Part shown: positions 1 through 8,998 of the stretch, one piece after another
Layout of the letters: each line of letters opens with the position of its first letter
Numbering within the stretch: position 1 is the first letter of the stretch
Assembly (NCBI RefSeq): GCF_003148825.1
Contig: NZ_QGGZ01000014.1
Span: forward strand, 124,001-188,000
DNA length: 64,000 nt
Direction: 5' to 3'
From: Streptomyces sp. CG 926
Lineage (GTDB): Bacteria; Actinomycetota; Actinomycetes; Streptomycetales; Streptomycetaceae
The notes under the pieces: model-generated
What the model was told of the DNA's origin: nothing
What the model saw: the letters and a program-made list of their open reading frames with translations, nothing else
Database searches by the model: none
Position numbers and translations under genes: made by a program

Positions 1-197
1 TCCGGAACCGGTGCAGGGCGCGTGACGGATGTCCGGGCCACATCACCACTTCCTACCGAAAGTCGGCGGGTACCCGGATCCGACCCACTCATGCCGGTGG
101 GGCGCACCCGAAATCGTTTCGCTACCGCGCCGGGCGCGGCGAGTGGGGTAGGACTCCTGCGGGGGCCTGCCCGTGCGCGCGAGAAGGAGACGTTGCC

Positions 198-1439
198 GTG
201 ATGACGGAGGAACGAACCACCTGCTGTGTGGTGGGAGGCGGGCCCGCCGGAATGGTGCTGGCGCTGCTGCTGGCCCGGGCCGGCGTGGAGGTGACCGTAC
301 TGGAGAAGCACGGCGACTTCCTGCGCGACTTCCGCGGCGACACCGTGCACCCGTCCACCCTGTCGCTGCTGGACGACATCGGCCTGGCGGAGCGCTTCGC
401 CCGGCTGCCGCAGCGCCGCGTCACCTCCGTACAACTGCCCATCGGGCCGGATCGGTCCCTGGTCACGATCGGGGACATCGGGGCGCTCCCCGGCAAGTAC
501 AACTACATCGCGATGGTGCCGCAGTGGGACCTGCTCGACCTACTGGCCGACGAAGCGGCCCGGGAGCCTTCCTTCCGACTGCGCATGAACACCGAGGCGA
601 CGTCCTTCCTGGTCGAGCGCGGACGGGTCACGGGGGTGCGGTACCGGACCGCGGACGGCGGGACCGGCGAGCTGAGGGCCTCCCTGACGGTCGCCTGCGA
701 CGGCCGCGGCTCCCTGGCCAGGGCCCTGCCCGAGCTGGGACTGGAGGACTTCGCGTGCCCGATGGACGCCTGGTGGTTCCGACTGCCGCGCCACGAGGAG
801 GACCCCAGCGGGCTCCTCGGCGGCGTCGGCGACCGGTTCTTCACGGCGCTCATCGATCGCGGTGACTACTGGCAGTGTGCCGCACTGATCCCCAAGGGCA
901 CCGATTCCGAGCGCCGCGCCGAGGGCCTGGAGACCTTCATGACCCGGTTCACGGGGGCCGTCCCCTGGCTGACCGGCCGGGCCCACGCCGTCCGCTCGTG
1001 GGACGAGGTCAAGCTGCTCGACGTGCGGCTCGAACGGCTGCGCCGTTGGCACCGCCCGGGCCTGTTGTGCATCGGAGACGCCGCCCACGCCATGTCGCCG
1101 GTCTTCGGGATCGGCATCAACCTGGCCGTACAGGACGCGGTGGCCGCGGCCCGCTACCTCGCGGGCCCGTTGCGCGAGGGCACGGTGGGGCTGCACGACG
1201 TACGCCGCGTCCAGCGCCGCAGGCTGCCCACCACCGTGGCCACCCAAGGCCTGCAGCGCCTCGCCCACGCCCAGGTCATCGAGCCGTTGCTGGCCGGCGA
1301 TCCCGCGTTCGGCGATCCCGCGCGGGCGAAACGGCTGACCGAGCTCGTCACGAAGTCCCGCCGGCTGAATCGACTCCCCGCGTACTTCCTCGCCTACGGG
1401 GCGCTGCGCGAGCGTCCCCCGAAGGAGGCGCTCCGCTGA
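198..1439 (+). CDS. FAD-dependent monooxygenase
   Basis: A 413-residue flavoprotein of the aromatic-ring hydroxylase type, expected to use NAD(P)H and O2 to oxidise a small organic substrate in the cytoplasm. The N-terminal dinucleotide fold shows VVGGGPAG followed by an acidic residue at the end of the second strand (VTVLEKHG), and a second FAD motif GDAAHAMSPVFGIGINLA lies near residue 295. The site AAGGAGA at 184-190 is 7 bases before GTG 198 and 10 before ATG 201, so either may be the start. The cytochrome P450 follows about 100 bases later on the same strand, which suggests a tailoring pair for one metabolite. The substrate cannot be read from the sequence. Confidence 0.85.
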   Translation: MMTEERTTCCVVGGGPAGMVLALLLARAGVEVTVLEKHGDFLRDFRGDTVHPSTLSLLDDIGLAERFARLPQRRVTSVQLPIGPDRSLVTIGDIGALPGKYNYIAMVPQWDLLDLLADEAAREPSFRLRMNTEATSFLVERGRVTGVRYRTADGGTGELRASLTVACDGRGSLARALPELGLEDFACPMDAWWFRLPRHEEDPSGLLGGVGDRFFTALIDRGDYWQCAALIPKGTDSERRAEGLETFMTRFTGAVPWLTGRAHAVRSWDEVKLLDVRLERLRRWHRPGLLCIGDAAHAMSPVFGIGINLAVQDAVAAARYLAGPLREGTVGLHDVRRVQRRRLPTTVATQGLQRLAHAQVIEPLLAGDPAFGDPARAKRLTELVTKSRRLNRLPAYFLAYGALRERPPKEALR

Positions 1440-1535
1440 CCCGGCTCGCCGGCCGTGTCCGAAAAGGGACGTAACGGATGGGTAGTACATATATCCTCGC
1501 CCGCAGAGCACGGACGACATGCTTCGGGAGGCTTC
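1440..1535 (+). promoter_or_regulatory. possible P450 promoter region
   Basis: The gap between the monooxygenase and the P450 holds an unusually AT-rich patch, GTAGTACATATATCC, around 1482-1496 inside otherwise GC-rich DNA. This could be a -10 region. GGGAGG at 1526-1531 is the P450 ribosome site. No convincing -35 box was seen. Confidence 0.3.
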
Positions 1536-2756
1536 ATGAATGAACAGCCGGCCCTTCTCCCCTACGCCGACCCCGCTTTCCTCTCCGATCCGTTCCCGCT
1601 GTACCGGCAGCTGCGCGAGGACGGCCCGGTCCGTCGCGTCGTCGGCGCCGGCGGGCTGGACGCCTGGCTCGTCACCCGCTACGAGGACAGCCTCGCCGCG
1701 CTGTCCGACGATCGGCTGAGCAGCGACGTACGCGATGCCTCCGACACCCGACTGCTGCAGCAACTTCCCGTCACCGAACGGGAGTCGATGCTGAGCAATA
1801 TGCTCCGCAGCGACCCGCCCGACCACACCCGGCTGCGCCGCCTGGTCTCCAAGGCGTTCACCGCCCGCCGCGTGGCCGAGATGCGGCCGCGGATCCAGGA
1901 GCTCACCGACCGGCTGCTGGACGCGGTGGTCCCCGCCGGCCGCGCGGACCTCGTGGCGGACCTCGCGCTGCCGCTCCCGGTCACGGTGATCAGCGAACTG
2001 CTCGGGGTACCGGTGGACGAGCGCCGCGACTTCCAGCACTGGACGGACCGCATGATCAGGCGCGGCGCGGAGCCGCCGGACCCCGCCGTGGTCGACGACG
2101 CCTGGAAGCACATGCGCGCCTATGTGGGCGACCTCATCCGTGCCAAGCGGGCCCGCCCCGGTGACGATCTGCTCAGCGCCCTCGTCACCGCCCGGGACGA
2201 GGAGCAGCGGCTCAGTGAGGACGAGCTGATCGCCATGGTCTTCCTGTTGCTCGCCGCCGGCTACATCACCACGGTCAACCTGATCGGCGGCGGCATCGCC
2301 ATGCTGCTCGCGCATCCCGACCAGTTGGAGCGGCTGCGCGCCGACCCCGCCCTGCTGCCGGCCGCGGTCGAGGAGTTCCTGCGCTACGACGGCCCGGTCA
2401 ACCCTGGCATCGCCCGGTTCGCCCGTGAGGACCTCGAGATCGCGGGAGTGGCCGTCCCGCGCGGCGCGACCGTGCTGATCGGTGCCGCCGTCGCCGACCG
2501 TGACCCGGCGCGCTTCCCGGACCCCGACCGCCTGGACATCGCCCGCCAGGACAACGCCCACCTCGCCTTCGGTCACGGCGTCCACTACTGCCTGGGCGCG
2601 CCGCTGGCCCGGCTGGAAGGGCAGATCGCGATCGGCACCGTCCTGCGCAGGCTCCCCGGGCTCGCCCTCGCCGTGCCGGCGGACGAGATCCCCTGGCGCC
2701 CCGGTGGCCTGCGCGGTCCCGAGAGTCTGCCGGTGACCTTCGGTCCGGGCGGCTGA
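1536..2756 (+). CDS. cytochrome P450
   Basis: A 406-residue soluble bacterial P450, the usual length for the actinomycete CYP105/107-like classes. The haem-binding loop FGHGVHYCLGAPLARLE places the thiolate ligand at Cys352. The K-helix has the ExxR motif (EEFLRYDG), and the I-helix reads LLAAGYITTVN with the oxygen-activating Thr. The start is ATG 1536, preceded by GGGAGG; an upstream in-frame ATG at 1455 has no ribosome site and adds an unrelated peptide. It would need a ferredoxin and reductase, and neither is encoded nearby. With the FAD monooxygenase just upstream it probably hydroxylates or epoxidises a secondary metabolite or xenobiotic; the substrate is unknown. Confidence 0.93.
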   Translation: MNEQPALLPYADPAFLSDPFPLYRQLREDGPVRRVVGAGGLDAWLVTRYEDSLAALSDDRLSSDVRDASDTRLLQQLPVTERESMLSNMLRSDPPDHTRLRRLVSKAFTARRVAEMRPRIQELTDRLLDAVVPAGRADLVADLALPLPVTVISELLGVPVDERRDFQHWTDRMIRRGAEPPDPAVVDDAWKHMRAYVGDLIRAKRARPGDDLLSALVTARDEEQRLSEDELIAMVFLLLAAGYITTVNLIGGGIAMLLAHPDQLERLRADPALLPAAVEEFLRYDGPVNPGIARFAREDLEIAGVAVPRGATVLIGAAVADRDPARFPDPDRLDIARQDNAHLAFGHGVHYCLGAPLARLEGQIAIGTVLRRLPGLALAVPADEIPWRPGGLRGPESLPVTFGPGG

Positions 2757-2787
2757 GGCCGCCGGCGTCACCCCTCCCGGGCCTGTG

Positions 2788-3468
2788 TCAGCCGCCCTCC
2801 TCGGAGAAGTGCTGGTAGTCCGGGGGGCTCCAGCGGCCGCCCCAGTACCAGCCGATCTCCCGGAAGGCCCGGGTGACGGCCCCGTCCGGGGTGATCATCC
2901 CCGGGCGGGTGCGGGCGCGGTCGAGATAGGTGTGGCCGTTCGGGGGGTGGCTGGTGCCCCGGACGTCGACGTACGGGTTCTCGACCGGGTTGATGTCGAT
3001 GGCGTCGCCCCAGGAGTGCCGGGACAGCCGTCCCGGGTCTCCGGTGACCTGCCGGCAGTTGAAGGCGGAGGTGTTGTCGTCGGCCATCGCCGCGGCGTCG
3101 CTGCCGCCGTACTCGGCCATCACCCGCATGCGACGGATCGGGAAGTGGGCGGCGAAGGCCTGTCCGAAGGCCCGCAGCACGGGGGCGACCGCGTCCTCGT
3201 GGACCACCAGTTCGCCGCTGTGCACCTTGCCGTCGAAGCCCCAGTGGTTCATCCGGACCAGCCGCAGCCGCTCCGGTGGCACGGGGCATCCGGGGCGGTG
3301 GGTGGTACCCAGTTTCTCCGGGGGTACGGCCGTGACGTGCGCGGACAGCGTCTTGACCACCGGCTCGGGGGCGACCTGGACGGGCGACTCGGGCCTCGCC
3401 CCCGTGCATGACAACGCCGTCACGCACAGGGTGCCGGTCAGGGCGACGCAGGCGAGGCGATGGCTCAC
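2788..3468 (-). CDS. M15-type peptidase lipoprotein
   Basis: A 226-residue exported protein. Its signal peptide ends in a lipobox-like TALSC near residue 21, so it is probably membrane-anchored outside the cell. The C-terminal half carries zinc-site features of M15/VanY-like and extensin-like D,D-carboxypeptidases: SRHSWGDAIDINP (His and Asp ligands) and DYQHFS (final His). The expected role is trimming peptidoglycan stem peptides. The start is GTG 3468, and its GTGA overlaps the TGA stop of the upstream phosphatase gene, so the two are translationally coupled. Its cell-wall role fits the secreted lysozyme and endopeptidase near 10-13 kb, but no direct link is shown. Confidence 0.75.
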   Translation of the reverse strand: MSHRLACVALTGTLCVTALSCTGARPESPVQVAPEPVVKTLSAHVTAVPPEKLGTTHRPGCPVPPERLRLVRMNHWGFDGKVHSGELVVHEDAVAPVLRAFGQAFAAHFPIRRMRVMAEYGGSDAAAMADDNTSAFNCRQVTGDPGRLSRHSWGDAIDINPVENPYVDVRGTSHPPNGHTYLDRARTRPGMITPDGAVTRAFREIGWYWGGRWSPPDYQHFSEEGG

Positions 3469-4733
3469 CGTTCCACCGTAGGTTCGCCCGCCTCTCCGGG
3501 CATGCCGGAGGCGGTGGCCCCCGGGTCCGTGGGCGGGCGGGGGCGGGCCCGGGCGGCGAGTACGGCGACGTCGTCCTCCGCGTGCCGGGCGTCGAGGCCC
3601 GCCACGACGGCGTCCACCACCGCGTCCACCCCCGCCCCCACGGGAGGACGCACCCCCACCAGCCGGGCCAGCGAGACGTCGATGTCCTCGCCCCGCCGCT
3701 CCACCAGCCCGTCGGTGAACATCAGCAGGGTCTCCTGCGGGGTGACGGCGCGCGTGACGGCTTCGTAGCCGCCGACGCCGGTACCGAGCGGCGGACCGAC
3801 CGGGAGGTCGACCAACGAGGCCGAGCCGTCGGCGCCGAAGATCGCCGGCGGCAGGTGTCCGGCGCCGGCGAACATCGCGACGCCGCGTGCGGGATCGACA
3901 CGTACGAGCAGGCAGGTGGCGGGTCTGCGGGCCGCGTCGTCGGCGGCCAGGGCGTCGAGCCGGCGCAGTACGCGGTGCGGGGCGAGGTCCGTCGACGCCA
4001 CGTCGCGCAACGTGGAGCGGTACGCGTTCATGTCCACGGCCGCGTCGAGTCCGTGACCCATCACGTCTCCGACCACGAGCAGGGTGCGGCCGTAGTGGAG
4101 CCGGATCGTCTCGAACCAGTCGCCGCCCACCAGCGCCCGGGGGCCGGCGGGCAGATAGCGGCCGGCCACCTCCAGGTTGGGGTGCGGCCGGCCCGGTTCC
4201 GCCACGAGCGCCCGCTGGAGGTGCGAGACGGTGTCCTCGGTCGCGGCCAGTTGACGCGCGTGCCCCAGGTGTACCGCCGCCAGGCGGGCCGTGAAGTGGA
4301 CCGTCGCCGCCTCGTGGTCACCGAACCCCGCCCGGGCCCGTACGGCGGTCAGCGTCCCGTACACCCGGTCGCGGTCCGGCAGCGGGACGGAGAGGACGTG
4401 GACCGGGACGCCACCGGCGACGGTCACCCACTCGGAGAGTTGGTGTCCGCCGTCCGACGCCCGTACCGAGGGTGACGCGCCGGGCGCCGCCTCGAGCAGC
4501 CCGACGGCCCCCGCCGTCGCCACGCGCTCGGAAGCGCCGTCCTCCGTCAGGAGGTCCACGGCGGCCGCGTCGCACACGTACCGGGACAGGAATCCGGCCA
4601 GTTCCTGGCACGTGGTCACCGCGTCGAGAGTCGTCCCGATCTGCCCTACGGCGGCCTCGGCCGCCCGGACACGTGCCCACAACCCCTCGGGCCCACCCGC
4701 GGGCCCGGTGGGCCTCCCGCCACGCTCCGGCAA
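3465..4733 (-). CDS. GAF-SpoIIE protein phosphatase
   Basis: A 422-residue PP2C-type serine phosphatase of the SpoIIE/RsbU class. A GAF-like sensor covers about residues 25-170 and the catalytic domain about 195-400, with metal-site motifs VGGDWFE, VVGDVMGHG and MFTDGLVERR. Such enzymes dephosphorylate STAS anti-anti-sigma factors to release sigma factors. I chose the TTG at 4733 because AGGAGG lies 4-9 bases upstream; extending further would run into the divergent hemC. The frame stays open far upstream, but that part is a shadow of hemC. The stop overlaps the GTG of the M15 lipoprotein gene by four bases, so the pair forms an operon. Confidence 0.85.
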   Translation of the reverse strand: MPERGGRPTGPAGGPEGLWARVRAAEAAVGQIGTTLDAVTTCQELAGFLSRYVCDAAAVDLLTEDGASERVATAGAVGLLEAAPGASPSVRASDGGHQLSEWVTVAGGVPVHVLSVPLPDRDRVYGTLTAVRARAGFGDHEAATVHFTARLAAVHLGHARQLAATEDTVSHLQRALVAEPGRPHPNLEVAGRYLPAGPRALVGGDWFETIRLHYGRTLLVVGDVMGHGLDAAVDMNAYRSTLRDVASTDLAPHRVLRRLDALAADDAARRPATCLLVRVDPARGVAMFAGAGHLPPAIFGADGSASLVDLPVGPPLGTGVGGYEAVTRAVTPQETLLMFTDGLVERRGEDIDVSLARLVGVRPPVGAGVDAVVDAVVAGLDARHAEDDVAVLAARARPRPPTDPGATASGMPGEAGEPTVER

Positions 4734-4995
4734 CGGACCTCCTCGCCATGGACCACCGAAGCAGCCATTCCAGCAGGAGTACCGGTCGCAGGCACGCGCG
4801 CCGCGCCCCTGGGGTCCGCGGGCGCGCCCGCCGGGACGGATCGAGGCCGTGGGCCGTGCGGTCCGAGGGCGACCGGCCGTGGCGCGTCGACTGCCTCGAA
4901 CATGTTCCCGAAAGCGCCAACTTCCTTGCCGGGCAAGGGCTGTGGCCCTCGGCACCGATGCCCGCCGGCGCGGTCGGAGGGCGTATCGTGCCCGC
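4734..4995. promoter_or_regulatory. divergent promoter region, phosphatase/hemC
   Basis: A 262-base intergenic region separating the divergently transcribed phosphatase and hemC genes. It must hold promoters for both. No clear -35/-10 pair stands out in the GC-rich sequence. Confidence 0.4.
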
Positions 4996-5928
4996 ATGCC
5001 CGCTGATCTGATCCGTATCGTCTCCCGTGACTCGCCGATGGCCCTGGCCCAGGTGGAGCGCGTCCGCGCCGAGCTCGCGGCACTCCACCCGGAGATCAGG
5101 ACCACCGTCCTGCCGGTGAAGACCACCGGCGACAAGTGGATGGGAGACCTCTCCCAGGGCGAGGGCAAGGGCGCGTTCACCAAGGAGGTCGACGCCGCGA
5201 TCCTCGCCGGTGAGGCGGACCTCGCCGTGCACTGCGTCAAGGACGTCCCGGCCGACCGGCCGCTGCCCGCCGGGACCGTCTTCGCGGCGTTCCTGGAACG
5301 CGACGACATCCGCGACGCCCTGATCCACCCCGAGGGGCTCACCCTCGACCGGCTGCCGCCCGGTACCCGCGTCGGGACCTCCTCCGTGCGCCGGATCGCC
5401 CAGCTCGCCGCCGCGTACCCGCATGTGGAGTGCGTCCCGATGCGCGGGAACGCCAACAGGCGGCTGGAGAAGCTCGCCGCCGGTGAGGCGGACGCGCTCC
5501 TCCTGGCCGTCGCCGGACTCCACCGCATCGGCCGCGCGGACGTCATCACGGAGATCGTCCCGGTGGACACCCTCATGCCGCCGATCGGCGCCGGCGTCCT
5601 CGCGCTCCAGTGCCGGGAGGACGACACCCGACTCATCGACACCGTCAGCGCGCTCGGCCACCCGGACACGCACCGTGAGACGGTCGCCGAGCGGATGCTC
5701 CTGCACGTCCTGCAAGGCCACTGCAACAGCCCGATCGCGGGGTACGCGCGGGCGGAACGGGGAGGGGATCTCTCCCTCCGCGCCTGTGTGTTCTCACCGG
5801 ACGGCAAGGACGTCCTGAACGCGCACGAGTGGGCGGGCCGTCTCGACCCGGCGACCCTCGGCACGTCCGTCGCCGTCGCCCTCCTGCGCCAGGGTGCCCG
5901 CGAGCTGATCGACAGCATTCCGCACTGA
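4996..5928 (+). CDS. hemC: hydroxymethylbilane synthase
   Basis: A 310-residue porphobilinogen deaminase that would join four porphobilinogen units into hydroxymethylbilane in haem/tetrapyrrole synthesis. Visible family features are VKTTGDKW, HCVKDVP with the catalytic Asp at residue 83, GTSSVRR for substrate carboxylates, and the dipyrromethane-cofactor Cys243 in LQGHCNSPIAGY. That cysteine context differs from the GGC.xPIG form I associate with typical HemC, suggesting a second, divergent paralogue rather than the main haem-pathway copy. No other hem gene is nearby. ATG 4996 is the first in-frame ATG that gives a normal N-terminus (MPADLIRIVSR). Confidence 0.88.
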   Translation: MPADLIRIVSRDSPMALAQVERVRAELAALHPEIRTTVLPVKTTGDKWMGDLSQGEGKGAFTKEVDAAILAGEADLAVHCVKDVPADRPLPAGTVFAAFLERDDIRDALIHPEGLTLDRLPPGTRVGTSSVRRIAQLAAAYPHVECVPMRGNANRRLEKLAAGEADALLLAVAGLHRIGRADVITEIVPVDTLMPPIGAGVLALQCREDDTRLIDTVSALGHPDTHRETVAERMLLHVLQGHCNSPIAGYARAERGGDLSLRACVFSPDGKDVLNAHEWAGRLDPATLGTSVAVALLRQGARELIDSIPH

Positions 5929-5948
5929 CCTCACCCACCGTGCGGACC

Positions 5949-5968
5949 GCCGGCCGTGCCCGGCCGGC
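5949..5968 (+). terminator. possible hairpin after hemC
   Basis: GCCGGCC-GTGCCC-GGCCGGC, a perfect 7-bp GC stem beginning 21 bases after the hemC stop, with no U-tract. It could stop hemC transcription. Confidence 0.35.
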
Positions 5969-6296
5969 CCCGGTACCGCGCACTGCCCAGACCCCCGTCC
6001 AGGACAGTGCGTTCACCGGGTCCGGCCGACATCACGCCGGAGCCGGCGCCCAGGCGGCGAGCGCGAAATCGTCTCGGGTCAACTCCACGGGTACTCCTCG
6101 TGATACGGATCGGCGGCGCGTTCCCCTCGGGAACGAACACCACGCTAGGGCCACGCAAACCACCCGGCCCAGGGCAGCTCACGCCGGCCAGGGGACCGTC
6201 CGCGCCACGGGGGGACTCCGCACGCCGAGTTGGGGACATTCCGCGCCGTCCCGTGCGGACGAGCGGGCAATTCCTGCTCGTCTATGCTCTGCCCCT
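5969..6296. other. intergenic, hemC to araC-type gene
   Basis: About 330 bases without a convincing gene. It contains the promoter of the AraC-type regulator at its right end; nothing else is recognised. Confidence 0.4.
6283..6288 (+). promoter_or_regulatory. candidate -10 box, leaderless transcript
   Basis: TATGCT lies 8 bases before the GTG start at 6297, so transcription would begin at or next to the start codon. No Shine-Dalgarno sequence precedes that GTG, which fits leaderless translation, common in Streptomyces. The -35 box is not clear. Confidence 0.35.
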
Positions 6297-7397
6297 GTGA
6301 TCACGCAAGCACACCAGGGCACCACCTCCTCGGCCATCACCCGGCTCAGCGTCACCGCGGCACGCCTGTTCGACATACCCGCGCACGGGTACGCGCACCT
6401 GCTGGGCGTGGCGCCCGAGCATCTCGACGACGACCTGTGCCGGACGCCCGCGGCCACCGGCATCCGCATCGCGGAACTGACGACCGTCCGTGTTCCCTGG
6501 CCCGAGTTGTCGCTGCTCTTGGCCGAGCAGTCGGGTATCGGCACCCTCGGGGTCTGGGACTACCTGATCACCTCGGCGCCCACTCCGCTGGAAGGGATCC
6601 GCGACGCCGCCGCCTACCTCGCGGTCGTCGCCGACCCCGGCACGGACAGCCTGCGGATCACGGAGGACGGCGAGCAGATCGTCATCAGCCATGTCAACGA
6701 GGCGGATCCGGGTTACGAACCGGCCTGCGCCATCCGCGCTTTCGCCCTCGGCCTGTACCAACGGCGGCTCAGCGCGGCCGCACAGCGCCGCCTCGTACCC
6801 CTACGTGTCACCCTGGCCGCCAGGGCACCTCGCCGGCACCATCCTCTGATAGAGCTGTACGGCACCGCCCACATCGAGTTCGAGGCGCCGATCAGCTCCC
6901 TCACCTTCCGCGCCGTCGACCTGACCGCGCCGACACCGCACGCGCAGCCCGGGCTGTCGGACGTGCTGCGCAGACACGCCGATCAGACCCTCGCCACCGC
7001 GATCCCCCTGCACAGCTGGCTGGACCTCTTCCGCACCGCGCTGGCCTCCGTCCACGACGAGACCTTCCCCACGCTGCCCATGGTGGCGCGGCGCCTGTCC
7101 GTCAGTCCGCGGACCCTCCAGCGCCGCCTCGACGAACACGACACCACATGGAGCAACGAGGTCGAGGCCGCGCGCCGGGACCACATCACACGGCTGCTCC
7201 ACGGCACCGAACTCAGCATCGACGCGATCGCCGCCCGCAGCGGATACGCCGACGCGCGCGCCCTGCGCCGGGCGGTACAGCGCTGGTACGGCACCACGCC
7301 CGCCGCCCTGCGCCGAACCGGTCGCACGGACCCGACCGGTCCGAACGGGAAGCCCGCGCCGGAGCATCGTCGTCCGGTGGCGCGGCCCATGACATGA
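6297..7397 (+). CDS. AraC-family transcription regulator
   Basis: A 366-residue regulator. The first about 210 residues resemble the N-terminal domain found in OruR/ArgR-like AraC proteins (Arabinose_bd type). The C-terminus holds a two-helix-turn-helix AraC domain, including PMVARRLSVSPRTLQRRL and IDAIAARSGYADARALRRA. The GTG at 6297 gives VITQAHQG and has no ribosome site; a TATGCT box just upstream suggests a leaderless mRNA. It is flanked by hemC on the same strand and by the convergent kinase gene, so the target is not obvious. A Pro/Arg-rich 25-residue tail follows the DNA-binding domain. Confidence 0.85.
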   Translation: MITQAHQGTTSSAITRLSVTAARLFDIPAHGYAHLLGVAPEHLDDDLCRTPAATGIRIAELTTVRVPWPELSLLLAEQSGIGTLGVWDYLITSAPTPLEGIRDAAAYLAVVADPGTDSLRITEDGEQIVISHVNEADPGYEPACAIRAFALGLYQRRLSAAAQRRLVPLRVTLAARAPRRHHPLIELYGTAHIEFEAPISSLTFRAVDLTAPTPHAQPGLSDVLRRHADQTLATAIPLHSWLDLFRTALASVHDETFPTLPMVARRLSVSPRTLQRRLDEHDTTWSNEVEAARRDHITRLLHGTELSIDAIAARSGYADARALRRAVQRWYGTTPAALRRTGRTDPTGPNGKPAPEHRRPVARPMT

Positions 7398-7565
7398 TCG
7401 GTCGCCCCCCTGGAGGCCACCGGAGATGACCGTGACCGGGACGCCGGTCAGGTCGGGCGGGGTGGTGCGGCAGAGGCGACATCGTCGAGGTAGGTACGGG
7501 CCTGGGCGCGCTGGGTGCGCACCACGCCGACCGTGACCCCGTCGCGCGACCAGGAGGCGGCAGAG

Positions 7566-8993
7566 TTAGGGAGCCTGACCAGCTGTGGGTGTCGGGCAGT
7601 TCGGGAGTTCCGGACGGTCCTTCGTCCGTACGGCCGGCAGCCACCCCCTGGCGTCCGGGTCCGGGCCTGGCAGCCGGACCCGGAACCAGTGCGTGGACCG
7701 TAGGTCCGACTCATCGATGACCACCTCGCCGCGCGGCAGTTGGCAGTCGGCGTCGAGGACGTCGGCGTGCCAGACGCGCGTCGACGTGACGTTCCCCGCG
7801 GTGTAGGGCCGCATGGGATCGACCGCCAGACCGAGGCTGCACCGCGGGTCCCGGTCCGTCCGGTCCTGGCAGGCGAGTTCGGCGTTGAACACCCGGATCC
7901 GGCCGGGTGGTTCCTCGGCCGCGTCCCGGGCTGCGTACGACCAGAGGGCGGAACCGACCGCCCCCGCCGCCGCGACGGCGAGGAGGGCGGCCCGCGTCGC
8001 CCGCCCGAGGCGGACCGGCCGGTACCGGCGGGCCGAGCCGGGCGCGCCGACCCGCTGGGCGGTGATCCGCTCCAGCAGGCTCTCGGCGGTGTGCGCGGCG
8101 CGGGCGGCGTGCGTCGGGGCGAGGCAGTCGGCGGCCAGCGCCCGCCAGAACTCCGGGATGCCGTGGGCCATGCGCAGCGGCGCCCGCCCCGCGGCGTACT
8201 CCTGGACGGCGGCTCCGCGCGCGGCCGGGGTGGCCCCGGGGAACAGTGGGGCGCCCGATGCGAAGACCTCGTGGATCACGATGCCCAGGGCCCAGATGTC
8301 GGCGCTCGGTCGGATCTCCACGCCCCGCTCGCCCAGGGGGGCCTTCCAGCGTTCGGGCGGGAGGTAGTCCAGGGTGCCCATCGGGGGCGCGTACCCGTGG
8401 GTGCCGGTCAGCTCGGTGGCGAGCCCGAAGTCCGAGAGCTTGACCGAACCGTCCTCGCCGATGAGGACGTTGTCGGGCTTGAGGTCGGCGTGCACCCAGC
8501 CCACGCGGTGCAGATGGGCCAGCCCTTCGCAGATCTCGGCGATCAGCCGGCCGCCTTCGGTCTCGGTCACCCCGGAGTCGAGCAGGTCCCGGAGGCTGCC
8601 CGTGGCACGCTCCATGACCAGCACGACGGCGCCGTCCGAGGCCGGGTGGTCCGGCGCGTCCAGGACGGTGCTGTCGAGCAGCCGGACGAGCCTCGGATGC
8701 CCCGCACGCACTCCGATCTCGACTTCGCGCCGGGCGGCCTCGGCGACGTTCCGGGCCTGGCGAGGGGCGAGTCCGGCGGTCGGCATGATCTTCAGGGCCA
8801 CCTCGGCGGACTCCCCGCGTGCGGCGGCGGCCCGCGCCGCGCGGGCGTCGACCCGGCGTCCGGCGTAGACGGTCGCCCAGCCGCCGGCCCCGATCGGTTC
8901 GGTGACCACCCAGTCGCCCACCCGATGGCCCGGCGGCAGCAGTTCGGTGTGGCTGCTGTCCCACGAGGCGCCCAGGCCCTGCACCCGCGTCAC
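7566..8993 (-). CDS. membrane Ser/Thr protein kinase
   Basis: A 475-residue Hanks-type kinase. It shows the glycine loop IGAGGWATVYAG (residues 34-45), Lys68 in VALKIM, the catalytic loop VHADLKPDNVL (Asp170), DFG at 188-190, LPPERW and SADIWALG. The loop reads HAD rather than HRD, a non-RD form. One membrane span lies near residues 355-375 (ALLAVAAAGAVGSALW), followed by an external C-terminal segment of about 100 residues with paired cysteines. GTG 8993 starts 5 bases after the stop of the FHA gene, so the two are co-transcribed. FHA domains bind phosphothreonine, so the partner is a likely substrate or adaptor. Confidence 0.87.
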   Translation of the reverse strand: MTRVQGLGASWDSSHTELLPPGHRVGDWVVTEPIGAGGWATVYAGRRVDARAARAAAARGESAEVALKIMPTAGLAPRQARNVAEAARREVEIGVRAGHPRLVRLLDSTVLDAPDHPASDGAVVLVMERATGSLRDLLDSGVTETEGGRLIAEICEGLAHLHRVGWVHADLKPDNVLIGEDGSVKLSDFGLATELTGTHGYAPPMGTLDYLPPERWKAPLGERGVEIRPSADIWALGIVIHEVFASGAPLFPGATPAARGAAVQEYAAGRAPLRMAHGIPEFWRALAADCLAPTHAARAAHTAESLLERITAQRVGAPGSARRYRPVRLGRATRAALLAVAAAGAVGSALWSYAARDAAEEPPGRIRVFNAELACQDRTDRDPRCSLGLAVDPMRPYTAGNVTSTRVWHADVLDADCQLPRGEVVIDESDLRSTHWFRVRLPGPDPDARGWLPAVRTKDRPELPNCPTPTAGQAP

Positions 8994-8998
8994 GTCGC

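Noticed and set aside
1..197. A gene at the left edge
   Set aside because: No frame on either strand shows coding character; treated as the upstream region of the first monooxygenase.
540..2771. A 743-residue minus-strand open frame
   Set aside because: It is antisense to the monooxygenase and P450, whose frames carry clear motifs; the composition is typical of a shadow in high-GC DNA.
3465..5918. An 817-residue minus-strand frame continuing past the GAF-SpoIIE phosphatase
   Set aside because: Its N-terminal 395 residues lie opposite hemC and have Ser/Arg-rich shadow composition; the TTG at 4733 with AGGAGG gives a normal protein.
7448..7565. Coding-like peptide AASWSRDGVTVGVVRTQRAQ after the kinase stop
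   Set aside because: Third positions look coding, but no start exists outside the kinase gene and it cannot be joined without a frameshift; too short to call a gene.
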